Notes under the pieces: model-generated
Database searches by the model: none
What the model saw: the letters and a program-made list of their open reading frames with translations, nothing else
Told to the model about the DNA's origin: nothing
Made by a program: the position numbers and the translations under genes
Shown: positions 58,501-64,000 of the stretch, in pieces
How positions within the stretch are numbered: position 1 is the first letter of the stretch
Layout of the letters: the number at the start of each line of letters is the position of its first letter
Source of the DNA: Phaeobacter sp. 22II1-1F12B
GTDB lineage: Bacteria; Pseudomonadota; Alphaproteobacteria; Rhodobacterales; Rhodobacteraceae
Assembly (NCBI RefSeq): GCF_002210165.1
Contig: NZ_AQQP01000009.1
Span: 124,001-188,000 of the forward strand
Reading direction: 5' to 3'
DNA: 64,000 nucleotides

Positions 58501-59413
58501 GGCCGAGTTCAAGGCGCTGGGCACGCTGAGCGATCCCGGCGAGAAACAGGAGCTCGACGCCCTGACGGCCAAGAAAGCCGCCGCCGAGGATCTTAAGAAG
58601 GATGCCGTCGACTTTCAGAAAACACACGACAACAGCGGCGGACTGGATCTGCGCGACCTTTTCAACCTGCTCAAAAACTGGACAAAATGGGCGCATCAGA
58701 AAGACAAAAACGGCGCCCGGACCAAGGCGATCAAGAATGCCAATGGCTTCGTCAAGGCGATGACCGCCGAGGGGCTGCGGACATCGGGCGGGGCCTCATT
58801 CACACCCGCGTCGCGGGACGAGTTGGTGCGGATTGGCGCGACGCTGGAAAACGACCCCTATACCGGCACACCGCTCGAGGCGATTGCGCTGGGCGGCGGC
58901 GAACCGGCCCATGTGGACATGGAACACATCTGCGGACGGCATGTGCGTGAAAGTTATGCCTATGGCCAGAAGGATGGCGGTCCCCTGCCCGATGACCAGA
59001 TCGTCGGGCGCATGCTTGAGGGTAAGTACGAAGGCAACCTGACCGGCGGCGACGCACCCGATCCGGAAGAAAACCGGCTGATCCGGCAGGGCAAGAGCGA
59101 CAAGCCGAACTCGCTTTTGCCGGAAGGTGTCACCAAGACAAATATGCTGGCGCTGGGCACCGAAGTGATGAAGGAGCTTCGCAAGGCCGCGATTGCCGCT
59201 GGCAAGGCCTCGCTGAAAGACTATGTCACCGCCGCGCCAGACACTTTCTTGACCGGGAGCATCGATATCGACACGCCGCTCAAGTGCAAGGTGACCTATG
59301 GGGTGAACCTGACCGGCACCGGTGAGGCGCAGCTGCGCATGCTGCATGCGAAGAAAGGCGACAGCCTGATGATGCCGGACATGATCGCCATGGGAAAGGC
59401 GATCGGGCTTTGA
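55508..59413 (+). CDS. Large alanine-rich protein with distinct C-terminal His-rich domain; candidate effector
   Basis: A 1301-residue protein. Residues about 90-220 hold degenerate helical repeats of about 30-40 residues (P-E-A-F-A-A-L, P-E-A-L-A-A-L and related). About 370-1030 is long low-complexity Ala/Lys/Asp/Glu helix with no signal peptide. From about 1041 the composition changes to a globular domain with a His cluster H-V-D-M-E-H-I-C-G-R-H (His1135, His1140, His1145), then L-L-P-E-G-V-T-K and a beta-rich end. The pattern H-I-x-x-R-H plus P-x-G-x-T recalls bacterial EndoU-like or related RNase toxins, but the match is weak. No PAAR, VgrG, Rhs or secretion gene is nearby. Confidence 0.8.
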   Translation: MTEKIARAKVAEYEKLALLALQRIAARKKLPNALSSEKMKKLDTALGDADKVMAFLTSMPKLPGAEEILDAFKDAPEKLGALVNGPFAGDMGLLAALADRGCNRDPDKLLVLASADATDLKLLLGDCGLAAYPEAFAALYQDGCGAAPDGLKKLATNFAKEDDRKKLVGALENGGLGFAPEALAALAKGDDGKLLLKLVQDMGDPAGQKVLQALLADGGMDGQPPGRPGLLADIFRDGLGQDAGKLKSLHTAFCPNPPPAKNDLSQLAGLVRALDGGDDGGAARMKKVLDRVKPRLGPPAPSEGGALKHYGDTINSMGRAAGAPAMAEGTAQRAAAVVADRADPAVERVSVLLAATLDLDRAAEVLGATLGDAAPQLAEIVESASAQAGLAELLSKEAASGDADQEITDATAKATKAVTDAETALLAQGDRAALKDITALGGLIDTLLDQVAVEPDDTTRKAALKAVETGSAAIRTAMTEQAGTALAGAGPAAAATAQLARVAELRKGAGEAELAQLGALQDAVAKAAVAAVGAGADPDKSAAAATKAVEEAFAEDKRKAERDRRDEEAKTAAAEALALCDRIEHATPPISAKELAMASAKAAEAADAGRAACDKTQAKAALDAAKALSEAIAKAGKRASGLSETAAIYGSVEGKKALHAAGNCDQVQALLNASSTGSVMATQAETAAKAARASGLTLAEVERLLAASENDLREAAEQAATAKAAADKGDIPESTDVDAAKDAANKAAEAARKASDTKRKALAALDVTVDSAAYATAITEAREAADKAMALALLASDDVIRKAALGEAQTAMKTVATACDKLATHLAGQALTALEADQASASDTARASLDALRGPADAAKLKTAAANVSLARDAINATGKARLSALVQSDSDVSDARDAAMEAQAKAQVPGAARMAKLEALIAAAAADKAVAQKIGAVFTADIAAIPAKPASNTDPWPGGDPAKAMRKAISSCEAKATAGAKWLESAKAVLDAIRAYEAEFKALGTLSDPGEKQELDALTAKKAAAEDLKKDAVDFQKTHDNSGGLDLRDLFNLLKNWTKWAHQKDKNGARTKAIKNANGFVKAMTAEGLRTSGGASFTPASRDELVRIGATLENDPYTGTPLEAIALGGGEPAHVDMEHICGRHVRESYAYGQKDGGPLPDDQIVGRMLEGKYEGNLTGGDAPDPEENRLIRQGKSDKPNSLLPEGVTKTNMLALGTEVMKELRKAAIAAGKASLKDYVTAAPDTFLTGSIDIDTPLKCKVTYGVNLTGTGEAQLRMLHAKKGDSLMMPDMIAMGKAIGL

Positions 59414-59426
59414 TAGGAAGACCGCG

Positions 59427-59834
59427 ATGACCGAGATATATGTAAAACCCTTTGTGCATGGGGACCGGCAATTGCTTTATGCCGCTGACCTGCTGAACGA
59501 TGCCGAGCTGCGCCGAAGTGCCGGACGCATCGAGAGCGCCAATGGCGGGGTCGAATTCCTGACGCAGGACTCGCTGATCCTTGTCGATGACATTTTCGAC
59601 GTGGTCGCCCGGGCGCTCTTGCGCGACGGGGCGGCGGAGCTGCGCGACGGTCAATCGGTGCTCTACCGCCACCGGCTGTCCGGCGATGTGCTTGCGATCG
59701 CGGTGAACGCGGGAACGGCGGTGATCGATCCGGATGGACCGGATGAAATCACCTTGCCGGTCGAAACGCTGGCCGAGGCGATGGATACCGCCTGGGCCGA
59801 GGTCGAGCAACTGCTTGCGCTTGAGAGCGGCTGA
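59427..59834 (+). CDS. Small acidic protein, candidate immunity partner
   Basis: A 135-residue protein 13 bp after the giant gene and on the same strand. It is strongly acidic (25 Asp/Glu against 10 Lys/Arg by my count) and has mixed beta/alpha features (L-I-L-V-D-D-I-F-D-V-V-A-R-A-L-L, then V-L-A-I-A-V-N-A-G-T-A-V-I-D). I recognise no domain. Small, acidic and directly downstream of a large protein with a distinct C-terminal domain is the usual look of an immunity protein, but this is inference. Confidence 0.7.
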   Translation: MTEIYVKPFVHGDRQLLYAADLLNDAELRRSAGRIESANGGVEFLTQDSLILVDDIFDVVARALLRDGAAELRDGQSVLYRHRLSGDVLAIAVNAGTAVIDPDGPDEITLPVETLAEAMDTAWAEVEQLLALESG

Positions 59835-59841
59835 CGGGGCT

Positions 59842-59859
59842 GGCCGGGCATGCCCGGCC
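59842..59859. terminator. Palindrome between convergent genes
   Basis: GGCCGGGCATGCCCGGCC is a perfect 18-bp palindrome in the 33 bp between the acidic-protein gene and the convergent ABC ATPase gene. It lacks T-runs on both sides; a shared weak terminator is the best guess. Confidence 0.45.
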
Positions 59860-59867
59860 CCTGCCCC

Positions 59868-61499
59868 TTAGCCAGCAGCGGCGGCGGTTTCAGAGGCGAA
59901 CCACCCCTTGCCCGGGACGGCCGAGAGCAGATCGCGGGTATATTCATGCTGCGGATTGGCAAAGATACCTTCGGTCGCGCCAATCTCGACCACTTCACCG
60001 CGCCGCATCACCGCGATCCGGTCACAGACCTGAGCCGCGACACGCAGGTCATGGGTGATGAAAACCATCGAGAGGTTCATCCGGTCACGGATACTGTCGA
60101 GCAGTTCGAGGATCTGCGCCTGTATCGACACGTCGAGCGCCGAGACCGGTTCATCCGCCACCAGTATCTGCGGTTCGAGCGCGAGGGCACGGGCGATGCC
60201 GATCCGCTGACGCTGCCCGCCGGAAAACTCATGCGGGAAACGGTCATAGGCGCGGTCGTCCAGTCCAACGATTTCGAGCAATTCGAGCGCCCTTGCCCGT
60301 GCTTCCTCGGGCGAGGCCCCGTAAAGCAGCGGCCCCTGCGCGATGATCTTGCCGACCTTGGTGCGCGGGTTGAGCGAGGCGAAGGGGTCCTGAAACACCA
60401 TCTGGATCTTGGAGCGATGCGCGCGCATGGCCGAGCGGCCCAGCGGACGCAGATCAGTATCGCCAAGCATGATCTCTCCGGCCTCGGCATCGTTCAGGCG
60501 CACGATGCAGCGGGCCACGGTGGATTTACCCGAGCCGGATTCACCGACGATGCCTAGGGTCTCGCCCCGGGCGAGGTCGAATGTGACCTCCTTGGCGGCG
60601 TGGACCACGCGGGCCTTGCCGCCGAAGAGACCGCCACCGCTGCTGTAGGTCTTGACCAGCTTGTTGACGCTCAGGACGGATTCATCCGAACGCGCACGGG
60701 CCGCGCGGGGTGTCAGGCTGGGCACCGCGGCCATCAGACCTTGGGTATAGGGGTGCTGCGGATTGCGCAGGACCTCTTCGGTGGTGCCGGTTTCGACCAC
60801 CAGACCGTTCTGCATCACGGCAACGCGGTCGGCGATATCGGCAACCACGCCGAAGTCATGGGTGATGAACAGAACGCCGGTGCCGTGTTCGGCCTGCATT
60901 TCCTTGATCAGCTTGAGCACCTGCGCCTGCGTGGTCACGTCTAGCGCGGTGGTCGGTTCGTCCGCGATCAGGATCTTGGGATCGAGCGCCAGCGCCATCG
61001 CGATCATTGCCCGCTGCCGCTGGCCGCCGGAAAGCTGGTGCGGATAGGCGTCGAGCGTCTGTTCCGGATCAGGCAGCTGCACGTCCTCGAGCAGTTTCAG
61101 CGCGCGGGCGCGGCGTTCCTTGCCGGGCATGTTCTCGTGGAAACGGAAGACCTCGTCGATCTGGTTGCCGATGGTCATCACCGGGTTCAGCGCGGTCATC
61201 GGTTCCTGAAAGATCATCGAGATGTCGGAGCCACGGATCTGGCGCATACGCGCTTCGCTGGCCTTGGCCAGATCCTCCCCTTGGAACATCACCTCGCCCT
61301 GCGAGATATGCACATGCGGTTTCGGCAAGAGCCCCATGACCGCGCGGGCCGTGAGCGATTTGCCGGAACCGGATTCCCCCACCACGCAAAGGATTTCGTT
61401 TTCTTCGAGATGCAGGTCGGCGGCCTTGACCGCATGGGCCCGCTGGCCGCCCGCAGGAAGGGCCACGTGAAGATCGCGGATATCGAGAAGCCGGGTCAT
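59868..61499 (-). CDS. ABC transporter ATP-binding protein, fused DppD-DppF type
   Basis: A 543-residue protein with two ATPase domains. Each shows Walker A G-E-S-G-S-G-K-S and the signature F/L-S-G-G-Q-R-Q-R, with Walker B regions L-I-A-D-E-P and L-V-A-D-E-P and a switch His in I-T-H-D. Unlike the 31-33 kb homologue, it lacks the cysteine-rich tails. ATG 61499 overlaps the permease stop by four bases. It completes the operon of a peptide-type transporter encoded on the minus strand from the right edge. Confidence 0.92.
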   Translation of the reverse strand: MTRLLDIRDLHVALPAGGQRAHAVKAADLHLEENEILCVVGESGSGKSLTARAVMGLLPKPHVHISQGEVMFQGEDLAKASEARMRQIRGSDISMIFQEPMTALNPVMTIGNQIDEVFRFHENMPGKERRARALKLLEDVQLPDPEQTLDAYPHQLSGGQRQRAMIAMALALDPKILIADEPTTALDVTTQAQVLKLIKEMQAEHGTGVLFITHDFGVVADIADRVAVMQNGLVVETGTTEEVLRNPQHPYTQGLMAAVPSLTPRAARARSDESVLSVNKLVKTYSSGGGLFGGKARVVHAAKEVTFDLARGETLGIVGESGSGKSTVARCIVRLNDAEAGEIMLGDTDLRPLGRSAMRAHRSKIQMVFQDPFASLNPRTKVGKIIAQGPLLYGASPEEARARALELLEIVGLDDRAYDRFPHEFSGGQRQRIGIARALALEPQILVADEPVSALDVSIQAQILELLDSIRDRMNLSMVFITHDLRVAAQVCDRIAVMRRGEVVEIGATEGIFANPQHEYTRDLLSAVPGKGWFASETAAAAG

Positions 61500-62326
61500 G
61501 TGCGCTCCCTCAGTCTTGGATTCAGGGCGTCGTTCAGACCTTCGCCCACGAGGTTGATCGCCAACACGGTGAGCAGGATCGCGATGCCCGGGAAGGTGCA
61601 GACCCACCATGCCGAGCGCAAGAGGGTGCGGCCCGCGCCAACCTGAAAACCCCAGCTCATGATATTGGGGTCACCAAGGCCGAGGAAGGCCAGACCGCTT
61701 TCGATCAGGATCGCGGTCGCCACCATGAGCGAGCCGATGACAATGATCGGCGAGAGGCAGTTCGGCAGCATTTCCGCCAGCATGATACGGATGTCGTTCA
61801 TGCCGATGGTATGGCAGGCCTGCACGAACTCACGCCCCCGCAGCGACAGGAATTCACCGCGCACCAGCCGCGCGACGGCGGGCCACGACACCACCGCGAT
61901 GGCGATGACGATGCTTTCGATCGAGGGTTTCATGATCGCCACCAGCAGGATCGCGAAGATGAACGACGGGATCGTCTGGAACATCTCGGTGGCGCGCATC
62001 AGCAGGTTGTCGATGAAGCCACCGTAATAACCCGCGAGCGCACCCATGATGACGCCGACGAAAACCGCGACCAGCGTCGCAAGCAGCCCGATCAGCAACG
62101 AGGTTTTCGCCCCGTGCGCGATACCAGCGGCCACGTCGCGACCAAGGCTGTCGCTGCCAAGCAGGAACCCGTTTTCGCCGGGGGGCGACATGGGCTGGCC
62201 TGCAAGGCTGAACGGATCGGCCGGAAAGAACAGCGGCGCGGTCAGGGCCATGAAGATGATCAGGAAGATGATGACAAGCCCCATCACCGCCGAGCGGTTG
62301 CGGGCGAAGAGTTTCCAGAATGTCAT
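61496..62326 (-). CDS. ABC transporter permease, DppC-type
   Basis: A 276-residue permease. It begins M-T-F-W-K-L-F-A-R-N-R-S-A-V-M-G and has the typical L-G-S-D-S-L-G-R-D-V, A-G-Y-Y-G-G, coupling loop R-E-F-V-Q-A-C-H-T-I-G and E-M-L-P-N. ATG 62326 follows the upstream permease stop after one base (TGA C ATG). A further in-frame ATG upstream lies within the neighbour and is less likely. Confidence 0.9.
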   Translation of the reverse strand: MTFWKLFARNRSAVMGLVIIFLIIFMALTAPLFFPADPFSLAGQPMSPPGENGFLLGSDSLGRDVAAGIAHGAKTSLLIGLLATLVAVFVGVIMGALAGYYGGFIDNLLMRATEMFQTIPSFIFAILLVAIMKPSIESIVIAIAVVSWPAVARLVRGEFLSLRGREFVQACHTIGMNDIRIMLAEMLPNCLSPIIVIGSLMVATAILIESGLAFLGLGDPNIMSWGFQVGAGRTLLRSAWWVCTFPGIAILLTVLAINLVGEGLNDALNPRLRERT

Positions 62327-62327
62327 G

Positions 62328-63314
62328 TCAGGAGACCTCGATACGCGGGTCAAGCAGCGAATAGATGATATCGACCACCAGATTTACGGCCACCACGAGG
62401 GAGGCGGAGAGCAGGAAGATGCCAAGCAGCAGGTTGAGATCGCGCGAGAACAGCGCCTCGAAGGCCAGCATACCAAGGCCGGGCCAGGCAAAGACGGATT
62501 CCACGATGACGGATCCGCCGATCAACGCGCCGACCTGCACGCCTGCCATGGTGACAACCGGCAGGAGCGCGTTGCGCAGCACGTGGACAAAGACAATGCG
62601 GCGTTCGGTCAGGCCCTTGGCGCGGGCGGTGGTGACGTAATCCTCGCCCTGCTGCTCCAGCACCGAGGCCCGCATCAGGCGGGTGTAGAGCGCGAGGTAA
62701 AACAGCGAGAGCGTGATCGTCGGCAGCACGAGGTGATGGGCAATATCCACGACCCGGTCCCAGCCCGTATAGAACATCGCGAAATTCTCCATCCCCGAGG
62801 TCGGGAACCAGCCGAGGTTGAGCGAGAACACCACGATCAGCATCAGCCCGACCCAGAACAGCGGGGTCGCATAGGTGATCAGGGCAAAGACGGAAATCGC
62901 CGTGTCACGCCAGGTGTTCAGACCGGTGGCGGCGATCAGGCCAAGGATGATGCCAAAGCCGACGGCGATGACGATGGTCGAGCTCATCAGGATGAGCGTC
63001 GGGATGAAGCGGTCGAAGACCAGCTGGCTGACCGGCATTTCATGGCGGAAGGAATAGCCGAGATCGAGCATCACCACGTTCTTGAGGTAGACACCAAGCT
63101 GGACGATCAGCGGCTGATCGAGTCCGAACTTGGCACGCAGCTCGGCCATGTATTCAGGGGTGGCCGATCCGGCCTCGCCTGCAAGCACGTCGACGGCGTC
63201 GCCTTCGGCCAGTTGCAGCAGGAAGAAGTTCAGCACGACGATGGCAAGGATGATCGGGATCGCCTGCAAGAGACGTTTGAGCACATACCGGATGCGCTTG
63301 GACGACTGGCTCAT
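62328..63314 (-). CDS. ABC transporter permease, DppB-type
   Basis: A 328-residue permease with the DppB pattern: N-terminal L-K-R-L-L-Q-A-I-P, a periplasmic loop with F-G-L-D-Q-P and L-D-L-G-Y-S-F-R, five core helices and the coupling loop D-Y-V-T-T-A-R-A-K-G-L with V-L-R-N-A-L-L-P. The C-terminal D-I-I-Y-S-L-L-D-P-R-I is typical. It follows the binding-protein gene after a 70-bp gap that holds a hairpin. Confidence 0.92.
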   Translation of the reverse strand: MSQSSKRIRYVLKRLLQAIPIILAIVVLNFFLLQLAEGDAVDVLAGEAGSATPEYMAELRAKFGLDQPLIVQLGVYLKNVVMLDLGYSFRHEMPVSQLVFDRFIPTLILMSSTIVIAVGFGIILGLIAATGLNTWRDTAISVFALITYATPLFWVGLMLIVVFSLNLGWFPTSGMENFAMFYTGWDRVVDIAHHLVLPTITLSLFYLALYTRLMRASVLEQQGEDYVTTARAKGLTERRIVFVHVLRNALLPVVTMAGVQVGALIGGSVIVESVFAWPGLGMLAFEALFSRDLNLLLGIFLLSASLVVAVNLVVDIIYSLLDPRIEVS

Positions 63315-63337
63315 GTATTAGGGTACCTTTTTTGGGT

Positions 63338-63363
63338 GCATCAGCCCCGGACGGGGCCGATGC
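63338..63363 (-). repeat. Intercistronic hairpin after the binding-protein gene
   Basis: GCATC-x-GCCCC / GGGGC-x-GATGC (63338-63348 and 63353-63363) is a long stem with one opposed mismatch. On the minus strand it lies just after the binding-protein stop and is followed by ACCCAAAAAAGG, not T. Such hairpins commonly protect the binding-protein mRNA and reduce read-through to the permeases. Confidence 0.55.
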
Positions 63364-63384
63364 CTTGTCATATCCGGGGGCGGA

Positions 63385-64000
63385 TTACTTCTCGATCCAG
63401 ACCTGGTCGAAGGAGCCGTAGGCACCAAGCGCCGAGGCGTCATGCCCGTGCAGCTTGTCGCTGAAGACGTTCAGGAATTCCATTTCGAAGAGGTTCATGA
63501 CCGGCATGTCCTCGGCAAGGATATCCTGCACCTGACCGTAGATTTCAGCGCGCTTGTCCGCATCCGCCTCGGTGGTGGCGGCGGCGAGCAGCTCGTCCAG
63601 TTCCGGGTTGGAATACTGGCTCGAGTTCACGAAATGCGTACCCTGACGGATCTGGCTGGTCGCGTAGTGACGGTGGACGCCCAGCACCGGGTCGGGCAGC
63701 TGGTAGAAGTAGTTCATCGTCAGGTCGAAGTCGTAGTCCTGATAGACCCGCTTGAGCCATGTGGGCACGTCTTCGTAGCGCAGCTCGATTTCGATACCCA
63801 GCGGCATCAGCGCCTGTTTCATGTACTCGCCCGCACGGCGCCAGTCTTCGCCATAGGGGATCAGGTCGAGCGTCGCCGTGAGGCGCACACCGTCATCACC
63901 GGGGGTTACGCCCGCCTCATCAAGCAGCGCGATGGCCGCGTCGACATCGGGGCTTTCCGGATAGGCTTCGGGCTCCGCCTTGTAGAGACCGGTCGCGCTG
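63385..64000 (-). CDS. ABC transporter substrate-binding protein, peptide/nickel type (partial, N-terminus off the right edge)
   Basis: About 205 C-terminal residues are in the window; the frame stays open to the right edge and has no start there. The sequence is that of family 5 solute-binding proteins (SBP_bac_5): L-D-L-I-P-Y-G-E-D-W-R-R-A-G-E-Y-M-K-Q, D-Y-D-F-D-L-T-M-N-Y and N-P-E-L-D-E-L-L-A. It is the periplasmic receptor of the transporter downstream. The ligand (peptide, opine or other) cannot be told from this part. Confidence 0.9.
   Translation of the reverse strand, partial: SATGLYKAEPEAYPESPDVDAAIALLDEAGVTPGDDGVRLTATLDLIPYGEDWRRAGEYMKQALMPLGIEIELRYEDVPTWLKRVYQDYDFDLTMNYFYQLPDPVLGVHRHYATSQIRQGTHFVNSSQYSNPELDELLAAATTEADADKRAEIYGQVQDILAEDMPVMNLFEMEFLNVFSDKLHGHDASALGAYGSFDQVWIEK

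Noticed and set aside
54114-59413. Phage tape-measure protein
   Set aside because: No tail or other phage genes are near, no membrane helices are seen and the C-terminal domain does not fit.

Overview
The window looks like a chromosomal stretch from an alphaproteobacterium of the family Rhodobacteraceae (roseobacter type). The basis is CtrA and SciP side by side, TrmFO, GluQRS and LpxI, the core envelope gene order, a GTTC-N7-GTTC type SOS box, GC-rich coding DNA and several small membrane proteins of a kind I associate with this family. I cannot name the genus. No phage, insertion sequence, CRISPR array, rRNA or tRNA was seen.

Layout. 1-6564: a MocR-type regulator (runs off the left edge) divergent from a DUF1127 gene, a hotdog thioesterase, an ECHDC3-like crotonase homologue, trmFO, a small membrane protein, gluQ, hisI and an IscU-like scaffold. 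6580-11197: ligA-recG followed by a 40-residue membrane protein under two SOS-like boxes. 11297-14181: ctrA and sciP, then mnmA and an acetyltransferase. 14176-26362 (minus strand): pyrH-frr-uppS-cdsA-dxr-rseP, a 41-residue membrane protein with its own terminator, then bamA-ompH-fabZ-lpxA-lpxI-lpxB, the translation, isoprenoid and outer-membrane core. 26476-33276: miaA, an AraC regulator and a peptide-type ABC transporter with no binding protein next to it. 33343-43462: a small secreted protein, a lytic transglycosylase, ssb, DoxX, aroKB, a Rhodobacteraceae-type small-gene/secreted-protein/xerD block, a CorB/C-like protein and an AidB-like acyl-CoA dehydrogenase. 43520-50340: two divergent paralogues of the dimethylglycine/sarcosine dehydrogenase family, a MobA/MocA-like nucleotidyltransferase and an RTX-Hint protein. 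50850-53969: a TPP riboswitch followed by thiM-thiE-thiD and an SDR. 54114-59834: an accessory three-gene locus of two very alanine-rich proteins and one acidic small protein. 59868-64000: a second peptide-type ABC transporter with its binding protein.

Most interesting points: (1) the 54-60 kb locus, where a 1301-residue alanine-rich protein ends in a distinct His-rich domain and is followed at once by a small acidic protein, an arrangement that suggests an effector and its immunity partner; (2) a likely SOS-controlled 40-residue membrane protein directly after ligA-recG; (3) dxr, whose only start that keeps the NADPH-binding motif is ATC; (4) TTGTA/TACAA operators between mocR and the DUF1127 gene; (5) the ctrA-sciP intergenic region with CtrA-like half-sites.

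All calls come from reading the sequence and recalled family knowledge; no database search was run.
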